A stretch of DNA of 64,000 nt, from positions 33,730-97,729 of the forward strand of contig NZ_JSAK01000021.1 of assembly GCF_000802965.1 (NCBI RefSeq), written 5' to 3'. Of the stretch, positions 8,799 to 17,620 are shown in pieces. Each line of letters begins with the position of its first letter. Position 1 is the stretch's first letter. This DNA comes from Pseudomonas fluorescens (GTDB lineage Bacteria; Pseudomonadota; Gammaproteobacteria; Pseudomonadales; Pseudomonadaceae). The notes below the pieces were generated by a model that saw nothing but the letters and a program-made list of their open reading frames with translations, was not told where the DNA came from and ran no database searches. Both the position numbers and the translations under genes were made by a program.

Positions 8799-10745
8799 GT
8801 GACCATCGGATCAAGCTACAACTACCCCGCATACGTGACCAGGGACGGCGCGCGCATCAAGCGTTCGACCACCAACAAATGGGCTGCCCGTTTCCCCAAC
8901 CCTCCAGACTTGTGCTTCGACTATCGAGCACTGGTCGAGCAGGAAAACGGCATCGCCAGGGCAACGGACCCAAGCCATAGGATCTGCATCATTGGCGCCG
9001 GTGTAACCGGCCTGACCGCCGCCAGGGAACTGTATCGCTGCGGTTTCACCCATATCACCCTCATCGAACAATCGACGCGCATTGGCGGCAGGCACCTGAC
9101 CGTTCCTGGCAGCCCACACTCCACGCAAAGCCATACTCCGTTCGAGATGGGCGCCATGCGCATGCCGTTCTTCAACCGTGCGGACGAGCCACCGACCGAA
9201 GGCCGGTCGCTGATGGCTTACTACGCCAAAACATTCGACCTGGCGTTCTCAGACTTTGCCAACCCCGGAAGCCAGTGGGTCCACTCGACCGGCATTTATC
9301 TTCGGGAGGGCAGCATGGGCGGCGGAGCGACGCCGCAGATGTTGATCTGGAAGAACGCCGATGGATCTACCCCGCCTCCCGGCAAAGAATTGCAAAGGGT
9401 CTACGCCAAATGGAAGGCTTTTGCCGATCGCATGACCCGGCACGTGGCCGAGCTTTACGCCAGTCAGGAATGGGAAGCCATGTGGGCCGCCATCGTCAAA
9501 AAATACGAGAGCGTTTCGTTCCGCGACCTGGTCAGCATGCCGGCCCTGGAGGCCTGGGATAAGCATTCACCCGGCGACTTTGGCGGCATGGGTATGTCCG
9601 CAGAAGAGTCAGCGATTTTCTATGCGATCGGCATTGGTGACGGCAGTTGGGGAGCCTTTTACGACGTCTGCTGCCTCTATCCGTTGCGCACGGCCATTTT
9701 TGGCTTCAGCAGCCAGTTGCAACTGATACACGGCCGGGTCGACACCAACGGTGATCCCCTGACCTCACCGCACCTGCACAGCGAAGCGGTTTTTGATTCG
9801 ACAGGGAGGAGTTTCGACAAGCCCCGCTACATCGGACTCGCCGCGCTGGATGAATGTTTGCTATTCATGAATCTCGACGAAACCGGAAAGTCCGTCTACG
9901 ACCATAGCCGCGAACGAAGCAACGGATTGCTCACCGACTCATCCGTCACCAAACTAAAGAAACTGAGCAACCAGAAAACACGCGTCTACTTCAACTGGAA
10001 ACACAGCCAACCCGAGCAAACCCAGGAACACTTCGATGACTTTGATTCGGTCATAGTGACGCTTCCCTCCTGGCTGATCGAAACACGAATCACGCTGGAA
10101 AACTTCACCCAGGAAATGCTGCCGTTCGAGACCATCAATGCCTATAAAACCGCTCACTGGGAGACCAGCTGCAAAGTCTATGCACCGCTGAAAAAATCAT
10201 TTCTGTCTAAGAACACCAACATCCCGCAAGCCATCGTCACCGACAGTTTCATTCACGACGTCTACACCTACCGCTACAACGAAAACTACAGCTATGACTG
10301 CATCCTCCTGAGTTACACCTGGGAGGACGACGCCACCAAACTCGCCTCATTCAGTGACAAGGAACTCGTGAGCAAATGCGCCAAAGAGCTGGATCGCATC
10401 CTCATGAACGCCGCCAATATCCGGGAGAAAATCTCGCCTTACATCGGCATTGATCAAGCTGTGGTCCAGCGCTGGATCACCGATAAAAATGCGCTGGGCT
10501 GCGCAAAGCTGTATCGCCCCGGCACCTACTTCGACGCAGTCAGCCTGATGAAGTACAACCGGGACTTCGCGCATGTTTCAGGCCTGTATTTTTCCGGCGA
10601 ATCATTTTCAGTCGACGCCGGATGGACCGAGCCGTGCTTTCGCGGCGCCGTCGATGCGGTCATTCACATTTGCAACAAAACCGCTGCGACGTTCAACGGC
10701 GGGTTTTCCATGAGTGACTACCCGCACTACCAGCTCAAAGCCTGA
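8799..10745 (+). CDS. FAD-dependent L-amino-acid monooxygenase/oxidase-like protein (tryptophan 2-monooxygenase relative)
   Basis: 648 aa flavin amine oxidoreductase. The start is GTG at 8799 with AGGGA upstream. The Rossmann motif GAGVTG is at 66-71, the ribose-binding acid E90 is in LIEQSTRIGGRHL, and EMGAMRMP is at 116-123. The segment ILLSYTWEDDATKL (SYTWEDD at 505-511) closely resembles, from memory, the equivalent segment of P. savastanoi tryptophan 2-monooxygenase and Pseudomonas L-phenylalanine oxidase. The C-terminal LYFSGESFSVDAGWTEPCFRGAVDA is the usual FAD-closing segment. Such enzymes turn an L-amino acid into the one-carbon-shorter amide plus CO2, or deaminate it to the oxo acid. 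Substrate is not predictable here. The neighbouring nitrilase-type amidohydrolase would suit the amide-forming reaction. Confidence 0.82.
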   Translation: MTIGSSYNYPAYVTRDGARIKRSTTNKWAARFPNPPDLCFDYRALVEQENGIARATDPSHRICIIGAGVTGLTAARELYRCGFTHITLIEQSTRIGGRHLTVPGSPHSTQSHTPFEMGAMRMPFFNRADEPPTEGRSLMAYYAKTFDLAFSDFANPGSQWVHSTGIYLREGSMGGGATPQMLIWKNADGSTPPPGKELQRVYAKWKAFADRMTRHVAELYASQEWEAMWAAIVKKYESVSFRDLVSMPALEAWDKHSPGDFGGMGMSAEESAIFYAIGIGDGSWGAFYDVCCLYPLRTAIFGFSSQLQLIHGRVDTNGDPLTSPHLHSEAVFDSTGRSFDKPRYIGLAALDECLLFMNLDETGKSVYDHSRERSNGLLTDSSVTKLKKLSNQKTRVYFNWKHSQPEQTQEHFDDFDSVIVTLPSWLIETRITLENFTQEMLPFETINAYKTAHWETSCKVYAPLKKSFLSKNTNIPQAIVTDSFIHDVYTYRYNENYSYDCILLSYTWEDDATKLASFSDKELVSKCAKELDRILMNAANIREKISPYIGIDQAVVQRWITDKNALGCAKLYRPGTYFDAVSLMKYNRDFAHVSGLYFSGESFSVDAGWTEPCFRGAVDAVIHICNKTAATFNGGFSMSDYPHYQLKA

Positions 10746-10954
10746 CCCATCACCTGTCCAGAGCCATGCACGACGTGCATTGGCTCTACCTGCGCGCCTC
10801 TTCTAGGCGACCCCTTCAAAGCGCCCGCCGATGCATCTTCGGATAAGGACTACAGCCTTACCGGAAGCTGCTGACTTACGCGCAACACCCGATTCAACTC
10901 TTATAAACAGGCAGTTCAACAGCGTGAATAACAATAAAAAAGAGGTTATCGGGA

Positions 10955-11842
10955 ATGAGTGAGCCAACAAGCCCTGTTCGTGTAGCAGTCGTGCAATTCG
11001 ATCCACAAGTCGGCGTTGAAAAACGTGAAGGCAACCTGCGTCGCAGCTTGGAATTGGCGCTGGAAGCCGTAAACGGCGGCGCTAATCTCATCGTGCTCCC
11101 CGAGCTCTCCAGCACCGGGTATTTCTTCAGCAATCGGCAGAATGCCTTTGACCATTCGGAGGCCGTCCCCGGCGGGCCGAGCGTAAAGGCCTGGATGGAT
11201 TTCGCCCGCGAGCACAGTGTCTACCTCGTGGCCGGTCTGACTGAGCGCGATGGCATGCAGCTCTTCAACACCGGCGTTCTGGTCGGGCCGGACGGGTTTA
11301 TCGGCAAGTACCGCAAAGCCCATTTGTGGAACCTGGAAAAGCTCTGGTTCACCCCGGGCAACGTCGGTTTTCCGGTTTTTGACACGCCCATCGGCCGTAT
11401 CGGTTTGTTGATCTGCTGGGACATCTGGTTTCCGGAAGTGCCACGGATCCTCAGCCAGCAGGGCGCCGACATCATTTGCAGCCTGAACAACTGGGTCTGG
11501 ACACCGCCGCCGCTGTTCGACGATGCCGGCAAGTGCATGGCGTCGTATCTGACGATGACCGCCGCCCACGTCAACAACGTGTTTATCGCGGCGGCGAGCA
11601 GGATTGGTGAGGAGCGCGGCGCTCGGTATCTGGGTTGCTCGCTGATCGCCGGGACCAACGGCTGGCCGATTGGCGAAGTGGCCTCGGCAGATCAGCAGGA
11701 AATCCTGTTTGCCGATATCGACCTGACCAGCTCCCGCAGCGCCCCGATCTGGAACAACCTGAACGATCTGCATCGCGATCGCCGGGCCGATCTCTACGAT
11801 CAAATGCTCGGTTACACCCAACACCCATGTCTCCCACGTTGA
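10955..11842 (+). CDS. Nitrilase-superfamily carbon-nitrogen hydrolase (probable amidase)
   Basis: 295 aa cytoplasmic hydrolase with the complete Glu-Lys-Cys triad: E50 (VLPELSSTGYFF), K121 (GKYRKAHLWN) and C154 (GLLICWDIWFPEVPR). The length and the DIWFPE sequence suit an omega-amidase/aliphatic amidase-like branch rather than an aromatic nitrilase. It begins 209 bp after the flavin enzyme and ends 17 bp before the membrane-protein gene. The likely role, by inference, is hydrolysis of the amide produced by the upstream enzyme, as DavA follows DavB in lysine catabolism. The actual substrate is unknown. Confidence 0.85.
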   Translation: MSEPTSPVRVAVVQFDPQVGVEKREGNLRRSLELALEAVNGGANLIVLPELSSTGYFFSNRQNAFDHSEAVPGGPSVKAWMDFAREHSVYLVAGLTERDGMQLFNTGVLVGPDGFIGKYRKAHLWNLEKLWFTPGNVGFPVFDTPIGRIGLLICWDIWFPEVPRILSQQGADIICSLNNWVWTPPPLFDDAGKCMASYLTMTAAHVNNVFIAAASRIGEERGARYLGCSLIAGTNGWPIGEVASADQQEILFADIDLTSSRSAPIWNNLNDLHRDRRADLYDQMLGYTQHPCLPR

Positions 11843-11859
11843 AACAGGAGACATACAAC

Positions 11860-13065
11860 ATGGACATCACCTCCGAGAAAAACCGGCTCGCGCACCGTTC
11901 GCCCGTTGATACGGCGATCATCCTGCTGATGATTGGCACGGTTCTGCTGATTGTCTGGCTGTCTTTCAGCAACCGTTCTTTCTGGTCGGCCCACTGGCCA
12001 GGCTACAGCGACATGGTCTCAGCATTTCCCGAGCCGAGCGCCTGGTTACGCTGGGTACTGGGCGACATCAGCGAAGTTGCTTTCTACAAACACGAGTTCG
12101 CCTCTATCGGGTTGTTGGCGGGCGCCTATCTGGCCTACTGGGCGAACCGCACGGGAAAACCCTGGCAAGGTTTTGCCATTTGCTACGGGACCGGTTTGTG
12201 GCCATGGCTGATCACCAGCTCACTGCTGGGCCTGCTGCTGAGCAATCTGCTGTGGGGCTGGACGATGACGGCCAACAGTTGGCAACCGACCTTTGTCGCG
12301 TTTGTTTCACTGCCAGCGGCGATGGTGCTGATGTTTGGCGGTGGCTGGAAGGTCACGATCAACGGCGCAATCATGGGTGCCGTTCTCGTCACGCCGATGT
12401 GTTTGCTGATCGTCAACTACGTGTGCAACCCGCTGGGTTTGCCCGTGGTGATCGGCAATGTCACGGGCATGGCGGTCGCCAGCGTGTTTGCCTTTCTGCT
12501 CTGTCGTTACCTGCCGAGCCTGGTGAAGTCCGTGCATTCAGACCTTGCCGAGAAGCCTTCCGACCCGGCCCCCACGATCACCCGGACGCCAGACTACGGC
12601 GTGTTCTGGACCCTGCGCCGGATCCTCGCCGACTTTTCCGAGGCGCCGTTCTTCGGCAATGAGCTGGCCAGCCTCGGATTGATATTGGGTGCATTACTGG
12701 CTTACACCTTGAACCCCATGAGCCCGGTTTACGGCTCGGGCCTGCTGCCCCAACTGATCGGCGCCCAGGCGCTGACCTCGGCCATCGGCATCATGATCTG
12801 GCGTCGACAGTGGATGTTGCGTGGCTGGTATCCCACCTACATTCCACTGGTGTCAGTAGTACCGGCGGCGCTGTTGACCCATGGCGGCAGCTGGCAGGTC
12901 ATCGCTTCAAGCGCACTGCTGGGAGCGTTGATCGCCCCGCCCCTGGCGTGTGCGATTGCCAAGCGACTGCCGGCCGACATGCATGCCTACATCGGTAATG
13001 TCCTGTCGATGGCCATCAGCACGTTGCTGATCATTCCACTGATCGGATGGCTGATCGCCAACTGA
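11860..13065 (+). CDS. Unrecognised polytopic membrane protein with internal duplication
   Basis: 401 aa. The ATG at 11860 follows a clear Shine-Dalgarno (AGGAG at 11846). An upstream in-frame extension would run through the amidase gene in another frame and is rejected. About ten hydrophobic segments are visible. The protein repeats itself: GDISEVAFYKHEFASIGLLAGAYLAYW (first half) matches ADFSEAPFFGNELASLGLILGALLAYT (second half). The following SWQPTFVAFVSLPAAMVLMFGGGW matches WYPTYIPLVSVVPAALLTHGGSW. Duplicated halves suggest a transporter or channel fold, but I cannot assign a family. Its place between amidase and asparaginase suggests uptake or release of an amino acid or amide. Confidence 0.75.
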   Translation: MDITSEKNRLAHRSPVDTAIILLMIGTVLLIVWLSFSNRSFWSAHWPGYSDMVSAFPEPSAWLRWVLGDISEVAFYKHEFASIGLLAGAYLAYWANRTGKPWQGFAICYGTGLWPWLITSSLLGLLLSNLLWGWTMTANSWQPTFVAFVSLPAAMVLMFGGGWKVTINGAIMGAVLVTPMCLLIVNYVCNPLGLPVVIGNVTGMAVASVFAFLLCRYLPSLVKSVHSDLAEKPSDPAPTITRTPDYGVFWTLRRILADFSEAPFFGNELASLGLILGALLAYTLNPMSPVYGSGLLPQLIGAQALTSAIGIMIWRRQWMLRGWYPTYIPLVSVVPAALLTHGGSWQVIASSALLGALIAPPLACAIAKRLPADMHAYIGNVLSMAISTLLIIPLIGWLIAN

Positions 13066-13143
13066 CGCACCCTGCCCTTCGGCTGTATCGCAGCCTCATC
13101 AGCGGATACAGCCCTTTTTCATCACAAACATGCGAGGTATCAA

Positions 13144-14127
13144 ATGGACCTGCCCAAACTGGCGATCGCGGCGCTCGGCGGTACGGTGAGCATGCAAGCC
13201 AGGAATGCCGGTGAAGGCGTAATTCCCACCGTCAGCGGCGAAACCCTGCTGGCCGCCGTACCAGAATTGTCGGCGCTGGCCCGGGTCACCGTCGAAACAC
13301 TCGGCCTGCTGCCTAGCGCTTCATTGAGTTTCGAGATACTGCTCAGCGTCCTGTCCTGGGCGAAATACCAGGTTGAGCAAGGCGCTCGTGGCGTTGTCAT
13401 CACCCAAGGCACCGACACCCTCGAAGAAACAGCGGCGTTTTTCGATTATCTGTGGGACTGCGACGAACCCTTGGTTCTAACCGGCGCCATGCGTTCAGCC
13501 AAACAGGCAGGCGCCGATGGACCAGCGAATCTGCTGGATGCTTGCCGTGTCGCCCTGGCTGATTGCAGTCGACAACGCGGTGTTCAGGTCGTGATGAACG
13601 GGCAAATTCATCAGGCTAGCCACGTTCGCAAAACCGATTCCCTGGCGTTGCAGGCGTTCTCTTCGCCCGTTTTCGGCCCCGCCGGCCTGCTCGTGGAAGA
13701 CGTCGCGCGCTATTTTCGGCAGCCCGCCGAGCGCATCTGTTTACCCTTGCCGCAATACGCCATTCAGAAAGTCGCGCTGCTGGAGGCGTCGCTGTCCGCC
13801 GATACGCTGATATTGGAAAACATCCCCGAACTGGGTTACGACGGACTGGTAATCGCCGGCTTCGGTGCCGGGCACGTCTCGCACAAATGGGCCGAAGTGA
13901 TCGAGCACATCGCCGAAAAAATCCCCGTGATCATTGCGTCCCGCACCGGCTCCGGCTCTACCGCGCAATCCACCTATGGTTTTGTGGGCAGTGAGATGGA
14001 CCTGAGTCGCAAGGGTGCACAAATGGCGGGATTTCTGTGCCCGCGCAAAGCAAGAGTGCTGCTTTGGTTGCTGCTTGGCTGTCAGCGGCAGCATGAGGTG
14101 GCACGCTTTCTCAGCCATTCTCTGTAG
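13144..14127 (+). CDS. L-asparaginase/glutaminase family protein
   Basis: 327 aa. All four catalytic residues of type II-like asparaginases can be placed: T14 (ALGGTVSM), T90 and D91 (TQGTDTLEE) and K163 (VRKTDS). GAMRSAKQAGADGPANLLDA and FGAGHVSHKW are also family-like. No signal peptide is visible, so it is probably cytoplasmic. It releases ammonia from Asn, Gln or a related amide. It lies 78 bp after the membrane-protein gene and closes the accessory cluster. The last codon and stop (CTG TAG) are supplied by a REP element, so the C-terminus may differ from relatives. Confidence 0.87.
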   Translation: MDLPKLAIAALGGTVSMQARNAGEGVIPTVSGETLLAAVPELSALARVTVETLGLLPSASLSFEILLSVLSWAKYQVEQGARGVVITQGTDTLEETAAFFDYLWDCDEPLVLTGAMRSAKQAGADGPANLLDACRVALADCSRQRGVQVVMNGQIHQASHVRKTDSLALQAFSSPVFGPAGLLVEDVARYFRQPAERICLPLPQYAIQKVALLEASLSADTLILENIPELGYDGLVIAGFGAGHVSHKWAEVIEHIAEKIPVIIASRTGSGSTAQSTYGFVGSEMDLSRKGAQMAGFLCPRKARVLLWLLLGCQRQHEVARFLSHSL

Positions 14128-14202
14128 GAGCAGGCTTGCCAGCGATGGCGGTGTGACTGACACACCGCGTCGTTGAAATCGCCAGCAAGCCGGCTCCTAC
14201 AG
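14122..14202. repeat. REP palindrome overlapping the asparaginase stop codon
   Basis: CTGTAGGAGCAGGCTTGCCAGCGATGGCGG and the inverted GAAATCGCCAGCAAGCCGGCTCCTACAG. The TAG in the left arm is the stop codon of the upstream gene. Confidence 0.8.
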
Positions 14203-14237
14203 TTGCGGTCGAGTTAGCAGCAAGGGGGACAAGGCAT

Positions 14238-14269
14238 AAAAAAGGCCTGCAATCGCAGGCCTTTTCATT
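14238..14269. terminator. Bidirectional intrinsic terminator between asparaginase and zapE
   Basis: Stem AAAGGCCTGC (14241-14250) / GCAGGCCTTT (14255-14264), loop AATC, A-run to the left and T-rich to the right. It can end both the asparaginase transcript and the minus-strand zapE transcript. Confidence 0.85.
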
Positions 14270-14281
14270 TTCCGAATTATC

Positions 14282-15376
14282 CTACGGCTTATGCGCCCGG
14301 GACAGGAATTCGTGGGACTGCATTTCCAGCAGACGGCTCAGGGTACGCTGGAACTCGAAGTTCAAGCGGCCACCGGTGTAGAGGTCCTTGAGCTCGACTT
14401 CAGCAGAAATGATCAGCTTCACGTTACGGTCGTAGAACTCGTCGACCATGTTGATGAAGCGACGGGCGATGTCGTCAGTGGTGACGCTCATCTGCTCGAC
14501 GCCGCTGAGCAACACGGCGTGGAAAATCTTGCCGAGTTCGATGTAATCGTTCTGGCTGCGCGGGCCATCGCACAGTTCGCGGAAGTCGAACCAGGCCACG
14601 TCATCGCAGGTGCGCACGGCGCGGATTTCGCGGTTTTCGATCATCAGCACGTCGTTTTCGACCGCAGCGGTGCATTCCGGCGTCAGTGCGCGGAAGCTCT
14701 TGCGCAGGCTTTCGTGGGAAGCTTCATCGAGCGGAAAGTGGAACAGTTCCGCTTGTTCGAGGTGACGCAGACGATAATCGACGCCGCTGTCGACGTTGAC
14801 GATCTCGGTGTTCTGCTTGATCAGCGCAATGGCCGGCAGGAAGCGCGCACGTTGCAGGCCGTCCTTGTACAAGCCGTCCGGCACGATGTTCGAGGTCGCG
14901 ACCAGGGTCACGCCGTTCTTGAACAGCTCTTCCATCAGCGTGCCCAGGATCATCGCGTCGGTGATGTCGGAAACGAAGAATTCATCAAAGCAGATCACCC
15001 GGGCTTCGGTGGCGAAACGCTTGGCGATGATGGTCAGCGGGTTTTTCTCGCCGCCCAGGGTCTTCATCTCTTCGTGCACGCGCTTCATGAAGCGGTGGAA
15101 GTGAGTACGGGACTTTTCCTTGAACGGCAGCGCCTCAAAGAAAGTGTCGACCAGGTAAGTCTTGCCGCGACCTACGCCGCCCCAGAAGTACAGGCCCTTG
15201 ACCGGGGTCTGATCCTTCTTGCCAAACAGTTTGCCCAGCAGGCCCGGTTTGTTCTGCTCGGCCGCGACCAGGTCGTCGTACAGGCGCTGCAAATGACGCA
15301 CAGCCGTTTCCTGCGCAGCGTCATGGAAGAATTCCGGGCGTTTCAGATCAGCTTGATATCGTTCTAGGGGCGTCAT
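14282..15376 (-). CDS. zapE: Cell division protein ZapE (AFG1-like ATPase)
   Basis: 364 aa P-loop ATPase. Walker A GGVGRGKT is at 66-73, Walker B VICFDEFF at about 127-134, and a sensor segment VATSNIVPDGLY follows. In E. coli the family member ZapE interacts with FtsZ late in division; eukaryotic AFG1 acts on mitochondrial membrane proteins. The protein lacks membrane segments. It is followed by a strong terminator and preceded by trpS on the same strand across 90 bp. Confidence 0.92.
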   Translation of the reverse strand: MTPLERYQADLKRPEFFHDAAQETAVRHLQRLYDDLVAAEQNKPGLLGKLFGKKDQTPVKGLYFWGGVGRGKTYLVDTFFEALPFKEKSRTHFHRFMKRVHEEMKTLGGEKNPLTIIAKRFATEARVICFDEFFVSDITDAMILGTLMEELFKNGVTLVATSNIVPDGLYKDGLQRARFLPAIALIKQNTEIVNVDSGVDYRLRHLEQAELFHFPLDEASHESLRKSFRALTPECTAAVENDVLMIENREIRAVRTCDDVAWFDFRELCDGPRSQNDYIELGKIFHAVLLSGVEQMSVTTDDIARRFINMVDEFYDRNVKLIISAEVELKDLYTGGRLNFEFQRTLSRLLEMQSHEFLSRAHKP

Positions 15377-15466
15377 AATTCGTTAGCAAGGCAACAAAAA
15401 CGGGCCGTCACTGTAGCGATGGCCCGTGGGAATGGCAATCAGCCCTTGGTCGGGCCGAGCCGTTGA

Positions 15467-16822
15467 TTATTCCTGAACCGGTGTCAGAGCAATCCGCAAG
15501 GCTTCGATTGCAGCATCACGGGCGGTGCTGTCAGCGAACGCCGGGCTGTCGCCGACGCACTCGCCTTCGAGCCAGACGCTGAAGCTCAGGTCTTCACTGC
15601 GTACGTCCAGTGGCTGGCCCGATTGCAGTTGTTTGGTCACCTGGCCTGCGGTTTTGCCGTCGGCAAAGTTGCGCGACAACAACAGTTGCTCGCCATCAGC
15701 CGCCAGCAGACGGAAGCGGAAACTGCCGTCGTCTTCGCGGAAGCTGACGAAACGCGCGGCTTTCACGGCTTTCTTCTTAGTCGTGGCAGCGACTTGGGCC
15801 TGGGCCACGAAAGAACGCAGGCCCACCGCCTCGCGCAATTCGTTGAGGAACGGCGTCGCGACCGCACGGGCCTTTTTCGCACCGTGTTGCAGGATGTCTT
15901 CCAGGTCTGCCGGACGCTCGATCAACTGGTTGTAGCGCTCGCGGGACTCGCCCAGTTCGTTATCCAACAGTTGGAACAGACGGTTCTTCGCCTCGCCCCA
16001 ACCCAGACCACCCAACAATTCACTGCGGAACTCGTCAGCCTGAGTCGGGGTGGCGAACGCCTGGAACAGGGTGAACAGGTGCGAGTTGTCCGGATCTTTC
16101 GCTTCGCCTGGTGCACGGGAGTCGGTGACGATCCGCGAAATCGCGTCCTTCATCTCTTTGGCGCTGCTGAACAACGGAATGGTGTTGTCGTAGCTCTTCG
16201 ACATTTTCCGGCCATCGAGACCCGGCAGCGTGGCCACGCTTTCTTCGATCAGCGCTTCAGGCATGGTGAAGAATTCTTTGCCCTGACCGAACAGGTGGTT
16301 GAAGCGCTGGCCAATGTCCCGGGCCATTTCCACGTGCTGGATCTGGTCGCGACCGACCGGCACCTTGTGCGCGTTGAACATCAGGATGTCCGCGGCCATC
16401 AGCACCGGGTAGCTGTACAAGCCCATGGTGATACCCGCATCCGGGTCTTCGCCGGTTTCGACGTTCTTGTCCACCGAAGCCTTGTAAGCGTGGGCGCGGT
16501 TGAGCAGGCCTTTGGCGGCAACGCAGGTCAGCAGCCAGGTCAGCTCAGGGATTTCCGGGATGTCGGACTGGCGGTAGAACGTCACGCGGTCCACATCCAG
16601 GCCACCGGCCAGCCAGGTCGCGGCGATTTCCAGGCGCGAGCGCTGGATGCGCAGCGGGTCATCGCATTTGATCAGGGCGTGGTAGTCGGCCAGGAAGTAG
16701 AACGAATCGGCATTGCTGTCACGGCTGGCGACGATCGCCGGGCGGATGGCGCCAGCGTAGTTGCCCAGGTGCGGCGTGCCGGTGGTGGTGATGCCGGTGA
16801 GGATACGGGTACGAGTCGTCAT
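15467..16822 (-). CDS. trpS: Tryptophan--tRNA ligase with C-terminal extra domain
   Basis: 451 aa class I synthetase charging tRNA-Trp. The ATG at 16822 gives the proper start MTTRTRILTGITTTGTPHLGNYAGA (HIGH-equivalent PHLGN); an in-frame TTG 24 bp upstream is less likely. The KMSKS loop is at 206-210. The catalytic part is complete by about residue 335. A tail of roughly 110 residues follows, with the segment RFVSFREDDGSFRFRLLAADGEQLLLSRNF resembling a DUF1508/YegP-type small domain. This long form is what I recall for Pseudomonas TrpS and is not an assembly fusion. The downstream zapE and upstream hydrolase genes are co-oriented. Confidence 0.94.
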   Translation of the reverse strand: MTTRTRILTGITTTGTPHLGNYAGAIRPAIVASRDSNADSFYFLADYHALIKCDDPLRIQRSRLEIAATWLAGGLDVDRVTFYRQSDIPEIPELTWLLTCVAAKGLLNRAHAYKASVDKNVETGEDPDAGITMGLYSYPVLMAADILMFNAHKVPVGRDQIQHVEMARDIGQRFNHLFGQGKEFFTMPEALIEESVATLPGLDGRKMSKSYDNTIPLFSSAKEMKDAISRIVTDSRAPGEAKDPDNSHLFTLFQAFATPTQADEFRSELLGGLGWGEAKNRLFQLLDNELGESRERYNQLIERPADLEDILQHGAKKARAVATPFLNELREAVGLRSFVAQAQVAATTKKKAVKAARFVSFREDDGSFRFRLLAADGEQLLLSRNFADGKTAGQVTKQLQSGQPLDVRSEDLSFSVWLEGECVGDSPAFADSTARDAAIEALRIALTPVQE

Positions 16823-16846
16823 GGGTAATCGCTTGTCAGACTGCAA

Positions 16847-17476
16847 TCAATTCGAGAGACGCGGCAGGATCAGATCCTTGAGATCGGTCAGCTTGCCATG
16901 AAAAAAGTGTCCGCATTCTGCCACTTTCAGCAGCTCATGGGGACGTTCGAGCTTGTCAGACCATTCGTAAACCAGCTGCGGATCGATCACTTCGTCGGTT
17001 TCCGGCTGGATCAAGGTCAGTTCGCCCTGCTGCGGCAGTTGGTCCTGATCCCCCAGGCGCATGACCGCCGGCGCGACCATAAACAAATGCTTGAGCTGCT
17101 CGCCCTGCGCTTCCAGACGTCCGCCGAGACTTGCTGCAACAAATCCGCCGAAGGAAAAACCGAACAGCGTCAGCGGCAATTGCGGGTGTTTGGCGCGAAT
17201 CCACTCGGCGACAGCCTGGGCGTCATCGACTTCACCGGTGCCCATGTCGTGCGAGCCTTCGCTGGCGCCGACGCCACGATAGTTGAAGCGCAGGGTGATC
17301 AAACCGGCGTCGCGCGCGGTGCGCTGCAGGGTCGAGACCACTTTGTTGAGCATGGTGCCACCTTGCACCGGGTTCGGATGGCAGATCAGCGCGAGGCCGC
17401 GCGGTTGTTCACTGTCCAGGTAAAGTGCTTCCAGTTGGCCGACCGGGCCATCAATCACTACAGGGGTTTCGCGCAT
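16847..17476 (-). CDS. Alpha/beta hydrolase
   Basis: 209 aa. The start is ATG 17476 with GGAG about 14 bp upstream; the longer frame runs into the divergent promoter region. It shows ICHPNPVQGGTM (oxyanion-loop HPNP), the nucleophile elbow GFSFGG with S108, an acidic candidate near D161 and H190 in AECGHFFHG. This is a small intracellular serine hydrolase of the YqeY/dienelactone-hydrolase-like sort. The substrate is unknown. It lies 24 bp upstream of trpS and is probably co-transcribed with it. Confidence 0.82.
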   Translation of the reverse strand: MRETPVVIDGPVGQLEALYLDSEQPRGLALICHPNPVQGGTMLNKVVSTLQRTARDAGLITLRFNYRGVGASEGSHDMGTGEVDDAQAVAEWIRAKHPQLPLTLFGFSFGGFVAASLGGRLEAQGEQLKHLFMVAPAVMRLGDQDQLPQQGELTLIQPETDEVIDPQLVYEWSDKLERPHELLKVAECGHFFHGKLTDLKDLILPRLSN

Positions 17477-17620
17477 AAGCAAGGAAGGAACTCCGTGACC
17501 TCGAATCGGGTCGACTCGTCTAGCAAATTGTCTGTAGCTGTCTATTGCGAGTGAATCGCGGTATACAGCGCAGGTTCGAGCCGTTAACGTAAAGCAAAGC
17601 CGTTTATAGAGGAAGGACTC

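Noticed and set aside
10746..10954. Terminator between the flavin enzyme gene and the amidase gene
   Set aside because: I found no stable stem with a U-tract in this 209-bp gap, so I did not split the unit, although a separate promoter cannot be excluded.
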